A stretch of 25,000 bases of DNA from Monoplex corrugatus (Eukaryota > Mollusca > Gastropoda > Littorinimorpha > Ranellidae), in assembly GCA_030674185.1 (NCBI GenBank), contig JAPXFY010000016.1:41197466-41222465 (forward strand). The letters run 5' to 3'. A program made the translations under genes and the position numbers. Each line of letters begins with the position of its first letter. Positions within the stretch are counted from its first letter, which is position 1. The notes beneath the pieces were generated by a model. That model had not been told where the DNA came from and did not search any database. It was given only the letters and a program-made list of their open reading frames with translations. Positions 1 through 10,188 of this stretch are shown in pieces.

Positions 1-11
1 AACGATATATA

Positions 12-72
12 TTCGTTCAGTTATTTGTTCGGATAATATTCCCTCAGACGCATCCACACTTTAATAATAATC
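12..72. repeat. Dispersed repeat alpha, copy 1
   Basis: About 60 bp that recurs at 5014-5075 with small differences. Both copies share TTATTTGTTC, CTCAGACGC and TCCACACTTT in the same order and spacing. The similarity continues weakly to the right (a G/A-rich stretch, then ATTTTAGT followed by a G run) until microsatellites take over in each copy. Family unknown; no coding potential seen. Confidence 0.7.
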
Positions 73-195
73 AGATCTATCCCTTCCCCTCCTCAGCATC
101 ACATCTCCCCCTCTGTTTTCCCTCCAGCTAAAATGAAAGGGGAGGGGGACTTGAGGTGGGAAAAGTGTCATCTCTCTATTTTAGTGAGGGGATCT

Positions 196-209
196 GGGGG
201 GGGGGGGGG
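196..209. repeat. Poly-G run (G14)
   Basis: Fourteen consecutive G. The paralogous stretch near 5600 also carries a shorter G run after ATTTTAGT. The exact length is likely uncertain in any assembly. Confidence 0.9.
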
Positions 210-292
210 ACTACTCCCATCTGTTGAACTTGTTTACAAAGGAAGAGATGGATGGCGTTGTAAGAGGCTTCCCACTAGAAGCAGTTTTGGAA

Positions 293-293
293 C

Positions 294-325
<32 letters not shown>

Positions 326-622
326 TGCACATACAGACACGCACACATGCCCACACGCACGCGCGCGCGTACACACACACACACTCACACGCACGCACAC
401 ACACATACAAGCACGCGCGCGTGCATGCACACACACACACACATTCACACACGCACACACACACACTACTCACACGCGCACACACACACACACGCACACA
501 CACACACACACTCACACGCACACACACACACACACACACATACACACACACACACACACACGCACGCACCACACACACACACACACACACGCACGCACAC
601 ACGCACACACACACACACACAC

Positions 623-656
<34 letters not shown>

Positions 657-679
657 CACACACACACACACACACACAA
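293..679. repeat. (CA)n microsatellite, long imperfect
   Basis: Nearly 390 bp of CA dinucleotides with interspersed G and T substitutions and short CG-alternating patches (CGCGCGCG near 360-370 and 415-422). Open frames across it encode only His-Thr or Cys-Val repeats and are not genes. Confidence 0.97.
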
Positions 680-760
680 GAATGAGAACACGTATTTGAT
701 AAACAAAACAAGACAGGCACAAGTTTTTGTCCAACCACCTTTTGTCAGTGGCACACAAAA
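680..760. repeat. Dispersed repeat delta, unexpanded copy
   Basis: It begins with an AATGAGAACACGTATTTGAT-type motif and runs into AACAAAACAAGACAGGCAC, then TTTGTCAGTGGCAC. The opening motif recurs at about 1029-1066 (AACGCGTTTT) and about 1456-1490 (GCACGTATC), where the ACAAGAC part has become a long pentanucleotide array. A weaker relative of the GGCACAA...CTTTGTCA part lies at about 7970-8010. Probably a short interspersed repeat; family not identified. Confidence 0.5.
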
Positions 761-892
761 GACAATGAAGAAGAAATGCAGGAAAAATAGAGGTAGGGGG
801 GAGGAGGGGAGGACGGACAGCAGAAAGACTTTCCTGATATTTGGCTGAGCAGAAGAAAAATATCTTTCGTGTATATTTGACGAAGAGCAGTT

Positions 893-977
893 GGCAAACA
901 AAACAAAACAAAAACAAAAACAAAAACAAAACAAAAAACAAAATTGTGCCTGTCTTTTTTTTAAATTTTTTTTTTTT
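893..977. repeat. (AAAAC)n followed by poly-T
   Basis: AAAAC/AAAAAC repeats occupy about 893-943 and a T-rich homopolymer tract about 954-977. Facing A-rich and T-rich runs could be the tail of a retroposed element, but no element body is recognisable. Confidence 0.85.
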
Positions 978-1028
978 ATTAAACACGTACTCTTTCTATG
1001 TTCGTGTATGATGAACAAGAAACACAAA

Positions 1029-1163
1029 AATGAATCAGAACGCGTTTTCAATACAAGACAAGACACGATAAGACAAAACAAACGAGACGAGACAAGACGA
1101 GACGAGACGAGACGAGACAAGTCGAGACAAGATGAGACGAGACGAGACAGGACAAGACAAGAG
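1029..1163. repeat. Delta motif plus (GAGAC)n pentanucleotide array
   Basis: The delta opening motif (1029-1066) is followed directly by GAGAC/AAGAC pentanucleotides with occasional ATGAG and GACAG variants up to about 1163. Translations give DETRR or SSRLV repeats with no protein-like character. Confidence 0.85.
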
Positions 1164-1455
1164 CAAATTTCTCAAGCGTAAAGAAAAGAGAAACAATGAA
1201 TGCACAAAACTGGACAGGGAAAAAAATGAAACCCTCAACTTCCAGGGTGTTAGCAGAGCTGAAATACAGACACACGACGGGTATGAAGTTTGAACATAAA
1301 ATGGAATATCATACGAAAACGACATAATACAAAGAAAACTGTACTGCAACTAGAATGCAGTCATTAAAGTAATAGGAAAGTAATACAAAATAATAGGAAA
1401 GTAATAGGAAAAGTCACTGCCCGCATTGAAACAAACAGGAGCCAGTTATACACAG

Positions 1456-1682
1456 AAATGAATCCGAGCACGTATCTGGTACAACAAGGCAAGGCAAGAC
1501 AAAACAAGACAAAACAAGACAAACAAACAAACAAACAAGACAAAACAAAACAAGGCAAGACAAACAAGCAAACAAGACAAGACAAAACAAGACAAAACAA
1601 GCAAGACAGACAAAACAAGACAAGACAAAACAAAGACAAAACAAGACAAGGCAAACAAGGCAAGGCAAGGCAAGACAAACAA
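1456..1682. repeat. Delta motif plus (AAGAC)n/(AAAC)n array
   Basis: The delta motif at 1456-1490 leads into about 190 bp of mixed CAAGA, CAAAA, AAAC and GGCAA repeats. The composition changes gradually from GGCAA to AAGAC to AAAC and back, as expected from slippage plus point mutation. Confidence 0.85.
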
Positions 1683-2245
1683 GTGCTATTGTGTGTTTCT
1701 AGTTCTTATTTGCTTGAATACTGGCAGTCACTCTGATGTAAAAATAACTTTCAGTTTCGATTGTCTCAAGACATTAACTCCACGCTCAGAATGAATTCCA
1801 TATGCAGTAATGTCCCGTGATGGAAAAGGTCCAAACTGATCATGGCATCTGCCATAAGCCTGCGCATAAACCATACATGCTGGCACAGTCCAGAGGTTCT
1901 ACCTATAGGACCAACTTATGGTCGGTTGACTATCCTTGGGTCAATCTTCTACCTAACTTAGGTGTTCTACGTCTATCCTTATATCAATCTGATATGAAAC
2001 AATTTTAGGACCATACCATTTTGAAATGTCTCTCTCCATCTGCAACGTTCCATATATCCACAAAATAACTGCTGTAGGAAAATGACAGTGGATCTGTATC
2101 TCTTCAAATTCAGTGGTGTGGTGAAAAATACTCGCAATCTCAAACTTGAATTGAGAAGACAGCAGACAGACAGCGTAAGGGCCTGTGCGTGTGGGTAGGA
2201 AAGGGGATGTGGCGTGGGGGAGGGGTGTAGCAAACTTTCTAAGGA
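1683..2245. other. No gene or repeat recognised
   Basis: About 560 bp of mixed-composition DNA. Open frames are short (63-84 codons) with no motif or plausible splice structure that I can defend. The right part becomes G-rich (GTGGGGGAGGGG) just before dispersed repeat beta. Confidence 0.5.
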
Positions 2246-2362
2246 AAGAAGATCAAAGTGGATGAATTAATTAAAGTGGCGGCCAATGAGAAAGGCAGAG
2301 AGATGCCGGAGGTGACAAGCGCGCATGTGCTCAGTGAGGCAGACACAGACGATCAGGGCTAG
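2246..2362. repeat. Dispersed repeat beta, copy 1
   Basis: 117 bp matching 5938-6055. The first 48 bp (2246-2293, containing GAATTAATTAAAG and GGCCAATGAG) and the last 34 bp (2329-2362, containing CAGACACAGACGATCAGG) are identical to copy 2. The roughly 35 bp between differ at about ten positions including a 1-bp indel. No open frame runs through both copies. Function and family unknown. Confidence 0.85.
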
Positions 2363-2517
2363 ATGAGTGAGGGGTGGGGAGAGGGGATGAGGTGAATGAT
2401 ATATTGGACAGGATGGTGGAAAAGGAAGGAGGGGCAATTCTGTTTCTGTGTTCTTTCTGTGTTTTGCTCATGATGCATTATTACCACTTTTTAGACTTCG
2501 TTCTTTTCCCTTTTTGT

Positions 2518-2543
2518 GCTGTGTTGTGTGTTGTGTGTGTGTG

Positions 2544-2575
<32 letters not shown>

Positions 2576-2580
2576 TGCGT

Positions 2581-2622
<42 letters not shown>

Positions 2623-2749
2623 TGTGTGTGTGTGTTGTAGAGGAGATTCAGATAGACCGAGTTGTATATATATGCAGTGTGTATTCATATATATATATAT
2701 ATATATTATTTTATGTTTTGTGTGTGTGTGTGTTGTGTGTGTGTGTGTT
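2518..2749. repeat. (TG)n / (AT)n / (TG)n compound microsatellite
   Basis: TG repeats at about 2518-2635 interrupted by TTG and GTG units, a short AT run at 2687-2705, and a second TG run at 2719-2749. The stretch between (GTATATATATGCAGTGTG) resembles sequence near 3520-3540, part of dispersed repeat gamma. Confidence 0.95.
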
Positions 2750-2954
2750 CAATTTCATTTAATGTCTATCCACATAATGTGATATTAGACGAAAACATCT
2801 AAACACACAACTTCTCCATAAACAGAAATCAAAAAACAGAAACAAGTCGAACAGAGACGAGATAGAGAAGGAGGTAGAGAGATAAGCAAAGTTGAAAAAA
2901 GAGAAGAAAGAGAGACACATGAGCGAAAGACAGGTGTGGAAGCACAACATAAAA

Positions 2955-3085
2955 AAAGAAAAAAAAAGGAAAAGCTATGAAAAGTAGTTTTTTATTTGTT
3001 CATTTATTGTGCTGTGTTGTATAGTCAATGTTGTATGTTTCCTTGTGATATGTGATGTATATGCGTGTGTTTGATGTGTGGTTCT
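2955..3085. repeat. Dispersed repeat gamma, degenerate copy 1
   Basis: Similar to 3405-3555: both have an A-rich run, an AAAAGC(G/T)ATG motif, a TTCATTTATTGT motif, ATGTTTCCTTG, and then a TGTATATGC(A)GTGTGTTTGA motif. Spacing is preserved but indels are many. A partial match upstream, CTTC(T)TCCAT(G)TAAACAGAAAT, occurs at about 2810 and 3200. Confidence 0.55.
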
Positions 3086-3336
3086 GATGTGTACTGTATG
3101 TGTTTGTGTTTGTGAGTGCGTTGAAAATGATATTATTGTCTTGTAGTAACATAACAAAAAGAGAGGTAGGGTGTAAATCGATCGTTTTAAACAAATTGAA
3201 CTTCTTTTCCATGTAAACAGAAATTTTAAAAAAGCAGTAATAATACTACAAAAGTTGTAACAAGACGAATATAAAACGTGGTATATAGTATAAGCCAAAT
3301 ATTGCATAAAAGCAGAAGAAAGTGAAGAGTATCATC

Positions 3337-3560
3337 ATAGCCTGATCATCCTGTCTTAATTCAGGCTGTTGCCAAGGGCTCCAATGGCATATATAGAGAT
3401 AAGATAAAAAAAAAGGGGAAAAGCGATGGGGACTGGATATGAATTTATATTTCTTCATTTATTGTCTGTGCTTGATATAGATCAACCACTAGTCTGTTAT
3501 GTTTCCTTGCCATGAATATGTGAATGTATATGCAGTGTGTTTGACATGGGTGGATTAAAC
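3337..3560. repeat. Dispersed repeat gamma, copy 2
   Basis: The left part (3337-3487) aligns with 6755-6931: TAGC(C/A)TGATC, GCCAA(G/A)GGCT, TAT(A/G)GAGATAA, AGCGATG and GATA(T/C)AGATCAAC occur in the same order. The right part aligns with copy 1. Divergence is high, so the family is old or fast evolving. No coding frame is preserved. Confidence 0.6.
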
Positions 3561-3612
3561 CTAGATTTAACTGTAATGTGTTTTTCCCTTTTACCTGAGA
3601 TGCGCTTGCAAA

Positions 3613-3718
<106 letters not shown>

Positions 3719-4740
3719 CATAAATGAATACGGTCAACCATTTGTTGAATCATAATAGCAAGATACACAATTGAATATCATCGCCACCAACAGCAATTGC
3801 TTATAATCAAACTTGAAAGAGATTAACATTTCATCAATCTAATTATTAAAAAGATAAAACGAACAAATAATCAAAACAACAACAGCTACGGGAAAAAAAA
3901 AACAAAAAACCAAAAACAAACAAAAACTGGTGGCCTATGCAAATAAACATTTATGGAGTTTTATGCTTGGTCAGACCAATTTTGGTAAAAAAACAGCAGT
4001 GACTTCTGACAACCTTAGAGGCATAGATTCACACCCAGGTGGAAAATGACGAGTATGGCAGGGTATCTAGAAATACAACCAAGATGAAGCCCTGCCCCCT
4101 TACAGTGTAACACATTTAGGGCCAAAACACCTGCTACATGGACTTCTTCTTTGAGGTCCTGTTGTGCAACTCTGCCCAAAGTTTCTTGCTACAGTCTGCC
4201 TGATCAGCGCAGTAAAATCACTTGACAATGTTATAATTGTTAAAAGGAACATGGCCTCTATTCAAAATAATGAATATGCAGCATTGGGAAAGGAAGAATA
4301 ACGGAGTGATTAAACATGTCAAAGTTTTCATTTTCTTTCTTCTAGATTGGATGTAAAATACAGATGAAGCAGTGCTGAGCTGCAGAGTCGGAGGGCAAAA
4401 TCATGGAGTTGGAACAGCTCCTAAAGTGGTTTCAAGGCACAGAATTTGCACATTAAATCACTTTTTATAAACAAACAAAACAAACAAATGGTCAAGTCTT
4501 AGCAATGAAAACGGAACAAAACTAAAGGAAAGAAGTTTGATCAAGACATATTGGCATCAAATCTGTAACATGCTAATGCATGACACTTTGAACTGTACTA
4601 CATTGTATTATATTGTGTTGAATTCTGTTGTGTTGTATTGTACTCTACTGGACTGTATTGTTACCTTCTTTAAAAAGAAACTGAGATTGAAATCTGTACA
4701 GAAGAAAAGTATGTAAAATAATACCACCGACACCATTCTG
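3719..4740. other. No gene recognised; degenerate (TTGTA)n inside
   Basis: About 1 kb of AT-rich sequence without an open frame worth reporting. It holds short AAAAC-type runs near 3891-3926 and 4470-4488, and a degenerate TTGTA/TTGTG pentanucleotide stretch at about 4596-4664. The rest looks single copy within this window. Confidence 0.5.
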
Positions 4741-5013
4741 CACACATACACACATCACTAGCCTCACCAGCACCACCACATGACCACTACTGCTACTAAC
4801 AGCACCACCAACAACAGTGGGAAAAATACCCTAGAAACTGAAATAAAGAAATAAATGAACACAGTAACAGACAAGTGGCAAATAAACAATAAAGGAAGAA
4901 GGACTAGCGTCATTTCTGTTCTCACCAGCTTTATAACACACACGCACAAGTCTCTGTCAGCCGTTTCCTTTTGTAAACACACAAATCTATGCGTCGATCG
5001 ATCAGCACCATGT
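4741..5013. other. No gene recognised; CAC-rich start
   Basis: 4741-4817 is rich in CAC/CCA triplets; the rest is mixed sequence. A 119-codon minus-strand open frame here is hydrophobic and Val/Ser rich, as expected from reading CAC/CAA triplets backwards; I do not call it a gene. Confidence 0.4.
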
Positions 5014-5075
5014 CTTCGTTCACTTATTTGTTCACATAATATCCTCTCAGACGCGTCCACACTTTTAATAATGTC
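5014..5075. repeat. Dispersed repeat alpha, copy 2
   Basis: Counterpart of 12-72. It is followed by a looser match (GGGAAACGTGGGATGGAAGAGTG against the GGTGGGAAAAGTG region of copy 1) before the microsatellite at 5170. Confidence 0.7.
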
Positions 5076-5167
5076 TAACCCTACCACCACCACAACCCCT
5101 CTTCCAAAATCATACAATCGCATTCACCTTTCTCTCCTTCTGTGGAAGGGAAACGTGGGATGGAAGA

Positions 5168-5592
5168 GTGCTCTTCTTTCTTTTTGTCTCTCTCCTTCTC
5201 TGTCTGTCTCTGCCTCTCTGTCTCTGTCTTTGTCTTTGTCTCTGTCTATGTCTTTGTCTCTGTCTCTGTCTGTCTGTCTGTCTGTCTCTATGTACGTACG
5301 TACGTACGTACGTATGTATGTACATGTATGTATGTATGTATGTATGTATGTATGTATGTATGTATGTATGTATGTATCTCTCTCTATCTCTCGATCTCTC
5401 TCTCTGTCTAAACTATCTATCAATCTTGCTGTCTGTCTGTCTGTCTGTCCGTCTGTCCGTCTATGTATGTATGTATGTATGTATGTATGTATGTATGTAT
5501 GTATGTATGTATGTATCTATCTGTTTATCTGTCTATCTATCTATCTATCTATCTGTCTGTCTATCTATGTCTGTCTCTCTCACTCTCTCTGA
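5168..5592. repeat. Compound (TCTG)/(GTAC)/(GTAT)/(TCTA) microsatellite
   Basis: Order: CT/TCTG/TCTTTG up to 5288; a GTAC run at about 5289-5311; GTAT to about 5378 with one CATG interruption; TC-rich; TCTG/TCCG to 5460; GTAT again at 5461-5516; TCTA/TCTG to about 5572; then CT. The open frames across it (up to 245 codons) encode only Leu/Ser, Met-Tyr-Val-Cys or Thr-Tyr-Ile-His repeats. Confidence 0.95.
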
Positions 5593-5764
5593 TTTTAGTA
5601 AAAAGGGGGGTAAGCATGGAGACACACTTTGCCCTCTGCAGTTTTAGTTGGCACAGAGATAACCAGTGGCTGCACAAGTGGGTGTGGATGGGTGGGGGAA
5701 GGGTGCAATTTCCCAGGAAAATAAAATCAAAGTAGACATGTCCCTTTCTTCAAGATTGGTTGAT
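5593..5764. other. Short unique spacer
   Basis: Contains the ATTTTAGTAAAAAGGGGGG stretch that resembles 180-209 of the first block, then G-rich unique sequence. No gene seen. Confidence 0.4.
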
Positions 5765-5771
5765 GGGGAGG

Positions 5772-5822
<51 letters not shown>
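5765..5822. repeat. (GA)n and poly-G purine tract
   Basis: 58 consecutive purines on the plus strand: GGAG/GA repeats followed by a run of 11 G. Confidence 0.95.
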
Positions 5823-5937
5823 CTCGGGGAGGAGAAAAAAATATTCTCCATGCTTAAAACTGAATGGATGGGGAACCCAAAGAAGATGGGTGGGTTGGTG
5901 GTTGGGTGGGTTGGGCGGAAGGAAATTTGCTAAGAAA

Positions 5938-6055
5938 AAGAAGATCAAAGTGGATGAATTAATTAAAGTGGCGGCCAATGAGAAAAGGAGAAAGATACCA
6001 GGAGTAACAAGCGGCGCGTGAGCTCAGTGAGGCAGACACAGACGATCAGGGCTAG
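5938..6055. repeat. Dispersed repeat beta, copy 2
   Basis: Counterpart of 2246-2362. It lies in a G-rich setting (GGGTGGG-type words on both sides) like copy 1, so the real repeat may be longer than the clearly aligned 118 bp. Confidence 0.85.
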
Positions 6056-6239
6056 GGTGGCGGGGAGGGGGGTGGGTGGAGGATACAGGAAAAGGATGGG
6101 TGAAGATGGGTATGGAGATATAGGGTGGGCCTGGTTACTGCGTTCGTTCGACACTTTGTTCATAATGTCAGTATAAGTCAGTTTTCTGCAAGTTCTCTTC
6201 TGACAGAGTGCGTCAGATTAATTAGGGTTGAGTGTGCAA
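6056..6239. other. Short unique spacer
   Basis: G-rich at the left, mixed at the right. No gene or repeat recognised. Confidence 0.4.
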
Positions 6240-6270
<31 letters not shown>

Positions 6271-6412
6271 TGTATGTATGTATGTATGTATATGTATGTA
6301 TGTATATAGTATGTATGAATGTATGTATGTATTTACGTATATACGTATGCATGTATGTATGTATACGAGAAAGAGGGAGAGCGAGAGGGAGAGAGAGAGA
6401 GAGAGAGGGAGG

Positions 6413-6446
<34 letters not shown>

Positions 6447-6489
6447 AATCAGAGACAGACAGACAGAGAGACAGAGACATATAGAGGGA

Positions 6490-6522
<33 letters not shown>

Positions 6523-6572
6523 AGACAGATGGACAGACAGACAGAGAGACAGACAGAAAGAGAGAGAGAGAA

Positions 6573-6637
<65 letters not shown>

Positions 6638-6640
6638 TCA
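6240..6640. repeat. (GTAT)n then (GA)n/(CAGA)n microsatellite
   Basis: GTAT repeats with a few substitutions at 6240-6365, switching to GA, GGGA and CAGA repeats up to about 6640. Translations (ERERER, DRQTDR or SLSLSL) are low complexity and rejected as genes. Confidence 0.97.
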
Positions 6641-6754
6641 TATCTGTGAATGAAGAAAGTTGGATAAAGTGTGGTCATTATCATTAAGAATATTGCTATC
6701 AAAACATGCGTAGCTCCACCAGATTTGCTTAAAGATAAAAGAACGGTAAGAAAA

Positions 6755-6931
6755 TTAGTATAGCATGATCGCCTCGTTTTAATACACGATCGTAGCCAAA
6801 GGCTGCAAAAAAACATCTATGGAGATAAAAGTAAAAACAAGAATTGAGAAAGCGATGTGGAATGAGAAGGATTTTATGTGTTCTTTATTTAATCTTCTCC
6901 ATAAAAAGATGTAACTGATACAGATCAACCT
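6755..6931. repeat. Dispersed repeat gamma, copy 3
   Basis: Aligns with 3337-3487 through TAGCATGATC, a TTTTAAT(A/T)CA segment, GTAGCCAAAGGCTGC, TATGGAGATAAAA, AAAGCGATG and GATACAGATCAAC. It also carries the CTTCTCCATAAA motif found upstream of copies 1 and 2, but in a different order. Confidence 0.55.
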
Positions 6932-7670
6932 GGTGTGGTATACTACTCTTCGCGCTGGGAGTGTATGCATGAAAGTAGCATACACGCAGATAGACCATAT
7001 CCCTGATATGGTTCTACGCAGTCGGCAGGGCTTTAAGCAACAAAAACAATAAACAATTAAGCAGATAGACTGTTTAATTCAACAGAGTATTGTAATGGCT
7101 ACATTTAAATCAGATTTGGTTTGTAATTTTGTATTGATGGGCAATAGGGAACTCATGAATTGAAATAACCATGGCCCATTTTTGAGCCATGGTAGCAAAA
7201 AAATATGATCACAGGTCACCCCAATCGCTTTTTCACTCGTATCCAAATCTAAATCAGAATGACTTAAAAACTTACTCAAACAGGTCAGGAAAATGAAAAC
7301 ATTAACTGCAATATATGATATTCAGAAGGCTAATTTGTTCATGCATTATCATTTTATTCATTCCGACTGAATTTTCTGCTCAGTAAAGAAACTTGGCAAC
7401 GTTATATTGAAAAGAGCATGACTTCAACAAAGTAAATACACATATAAAAAATATGAAGAGTGCCAGGAAAGGGAGATTATAAGAGTGACCTGATGATGAA
7501 CATATGTATATTTCTGTTCTTTTGATTGTGATGGTGTGGGGACAAAAGGCGGGGGACATATAGGATTGGCCTGCAAAAACAATGAATAGGAACATCCCCT
7601 GGAGTAGCTGCATGGGACAAACAACAATCAGATTAAGCCAACATATAGGATCTGCACACAAAATCCATGA
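6932..7670. other. No gene or repeat recognised
   Basis: About 740 bp of AT-rich, mixed sequence. Open frames are all short (under 131 codons) and none shows protein-like composition or motifs I know. Confidence 0.45.
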
Positions 7671-7736
7671 ACAAACAAAAACAAAAACAAACAACAAACA
7701 AACAAACAAACAAACAAACAAACAAACAAGGAAACA
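7671..7736. repeat. (AAAC)n microsatellite
   Basis: ACAA/AAAC repeats, nearly perfect from about 7691 to 7730. Confidence 0.95.
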
Positions 7737-8198
7737 AAGTCCAGTTATTCTGGCGTCTGTCTTGTAATACACAATTTTTAGTAATGTAGGTTTGTTGCAT
7801 AGTACTGTATTTCACTGTAAAATACTAACGTTGCCATCTTCAACTTCACCTGTCCATTGATCTATGGATCGATTCTAGGTCAAAGTGACTACAAGTTTAC
7901 AAACAAACAGGAACCCGAAACACACGAATACAGAATAAAGAACGCATCTTTAATTCACAAAACTAGCCAGGCACAATATTTCTGGCCAACTGGCCTTTGT
8001 CACGCGTACATAGGAAGGGGAAGTCTTGTTGCAGTTCTTCTCTCTAAGCTGTGTGTAGTTGTTCTATTGTTGTCTTTTGCGTATGGTTGACAAAGGCAGA
8101 TTGCTGGTTCTCCTCTCATTGCCGGGTGTTTGTGGTCTGTGACTGAGTTGTTGGGACACCACTAGTGATGACCTGATCATGTTGCGCTACCTCCCTGG
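7737..8198. other. No gene; possible delta-related remnant
   Basis: Around 7970-8010 the sequence GGCACAATATTTCTGGCCAA... CCTTTGTCA resembles 714-757 (GGCACAAGTTTTTGTCCAAC... CTTTTGTCA). The remainder is unassigned. Confidence 0.35.
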
Positions 8199-8257
8199 GT
8201 CTCTCTCTCTCTTTCTCTGTATGTGTGTGCGCGTGTGCGCGCGCGCTCGCGCTCGCG

Positions 8258-8319
<62 letters not shown>

Positions 8320-8572
8320 TCTCTCTCTCTCTTCATATATACACATATATATTTATATATATGTGTGTGTGTGTGTTTGCGTGCGTGTGTGTGTATGTGT
8401 GTGTGCATGTGCGTGCATGCGTGCGTGTGTGTGTATGTATGTGTGTCTGCGTGTGTGCGTGTGTGTGTGTCTGCGTGTGTGCGTGCGTATGTGTATGTGT
8501 GTGTGCATGTGCGTGCGTGTGTGTGTGTGTGTGTGTTTAGGCGTGTGTATGTGTGTTTCTCTGTGTGTGTGT

Positions 8573-8625
<53 letters not shown>

Positions 8626-8640
8626 TGTGAATGTGTGAGT
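8199..8640. repeat. (CT)n/(GC)/(GT)n compound microsatellite
   Basis: CT at 8199-8218, GC/GT alternation with CGCGCGCTCGCGCTCGCG at about 8237-8257, pure GT at about 8263-8318, CT, a TATA patch, then interrupted GT with GC and GTAT units to 8640. The long Cys/Val or His/Thr open frames are not genes. The tract directly abuts a LINE remnant at its right end. Confidence 0.96.
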
Positions 8641-8642
8641 GT

Positions 8643-9117
8643 AGCTGCAGAAGAGTCACTGAAATCCAAACCTGTCCACTGTGACGTCCATCTCCCTCCT
8701 CTCCTTTGGTCTTCCTCCCTTTCTGCGTCCTGGCCACTGGCACTGTATCTTGTAGACAGTTGTTACCAGCCTTGATGCCCTGATGGCATGGCTGCAGCAT
8801 TTCATCTTCTATGTTTAATTAAAAGCGGTGTGGAGATCATCATAGGTTCCTAACCTCTGTGATCTGGTGGTCCATCTCCATATCTGTGATATTCTCAAAG
8901 TAAGAGATGCATAATATCTCCTAACAGCACCTCATTAGCCACGGCATAAATTCTTTCCTACGACTCTGCTTTGAGGGTCCATGCTTCACAGGCGCCTAAG
9001 AAGACGGACATGACAAAAGAGCACATGACTTTCATTATAGGATTAAAGGAGATGTTCTTGTCTTGTGACCAATGAAGTTAATCTGGTAAAGACTTCTGGT
9101 TTTAGGCCTGTATCTCA
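8643..9117 (-). pseudogene. Decayed LINE reverse-transcriptase 3' region
   Basis: The minus strand retains the C-terminal part of a non-LTR retrotransposon polyprotein downstream of the RT palm. Translating from about 9090 gives W-S-Q-D-KNISF (9059-9045), then F-L-G-ACEAWTLKAES before an in-frame TAG at 8958-8960, then ERIYAV. After a frame change ENITDMEMDHQITEVRN follows (about 8896-8849), then in another frame GRRKGGRPKERR (about 8730-8695) and GLDFSDSSAA (about 8672-8643). The order DKNISF, ACEAWTL, ITxxEVR, GGRxxGRxxKR, GLxFSDS is what I know from LINE C-termini in invertebrate genomes. Several stops and frameshifts make it dead. It ends against the GT microsatellite. The upstream RT core was not recognised in 9118-9600. 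Clade not assigned; its sequence differs clearly from both other LINEs in the window. Confidence 0.72.
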
Positions 9118-9625
9118 GGCGATTGGTTCCATGCACAAAATGTTGGAAACTGTTTGAGGCGTCTGTCTATAGGTGACTGGTATTTTTACTCAAAGTTGTC
9201 ATCTTCTCCACGCCATTTTCTAGGCGAGAAGCAAAGGAAGTGGGGGAAGGGGGGTGTAAACATTCCAATGTCTACTGGCTCACAACTATACGACTAATTT
9301 TGTCAGTAAGGACCTTGATGATGATGTCCTAAATACGAATGGTTTACAGTATGTACATCAGAAGTCCACAAAAGTGTCAAGCATTGATGCGGAGTTTCTT
9401 GTACTGGGTGACCTCATGGCGACTTCATACGGATAGCCCCTCTGCACTGTCTGGCACTGAGACTGGGAAAGTACAGTATAATCCGGGATTTGCCTGTTTC
9501 TTTAGAGAAGTGAACTGGGTGGAATGGGAGCAGTACCACAAAAGTGGTGTCAAAGATGGGGCATGAAAACATTGACTCACTGCTTAACATATGGTGAAAG
9601 AAAGAAGGCATCAGTAGGAGAATAT
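9118..9625. other. No gene recognised; may be older LINE body
   Basis: Mixed sequence upstream (minus sense) of the LINE remnant. I looked for RT motifs A-C on the minus strand and found none that I trust. A 75-codon plus-strand open frame has no recognisable features. Confidence 0.35.
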
Positions 9626-9628
9626 GAA

Positions 9629-9681
<53 letters not shown>

Positions 9682-9896
9682 GAGAGATGGGGGGATACGA
9701 AAATGGTAGGGGGAGAGAGAGAGAGAGAGGTAGAGAGAGAGAACACACACACACACACCCAGAGACAGAGACAGAGGGAGACAGAGAGACAGAGAAAAAT
9801 AGATAGATGGGCTGTGAAATAGGAAGACAGACAGAAAGGATGAGAGGGAGAGAGAAAGACGCGGGGGGGGGGGGCAGGAAAATGGAGGGAAAGGAT

Positions 9897-9956
<60 letters not shown>

Positions 9957-10188
9957 CACGCACGCACTCGCATAGAGACAGACAGAGACAGAGACAGAGA
10001 CAGAGAGACAGAGAGAGACAGAGAGACAGACAGACAGAGAGAGAGAGACAGAGAGACAGACAGAGAAGACAGAAAGAGAGAGAAAGAGAAAGAGAGAGAG
10101 AGAGAGAGAGACAGAGAGAGAGACAGAGAGACAGAGAGAGAGGACAGAGACAGAGAGAGACAGAGAGAGACAGAGAAAGAGAGATTGG
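9626..10188. repeat. (GA)n/(CAGA)n purine-rich microsatellite
   Basis: About 560 bp of GA with GGGA, CAGA and AAGA variants, an embedded CA run at about 9743-9759 and a run of G at 9863-9874. Open frames are Glu-Arg or Ser-Leu repeats. Confidence 0.96.

Noticed and set aside
133..1120. Several open frames of 150-250 codons on both strands in the first kilobase
   Set aside because: They are His-Thr, Cys-Val or Ser-Arg-Leu translations of (CA)n and (GAGAC)n with no motif; CA and GAGAC repeats lack stops by composition.
8179..8775. Cysteine-rich secreted protein of 198 residues
   Set aside because: It is a GT-repeat translation; the only non-repeat part, near 8640-8775, is antisense to the LINE remnant.
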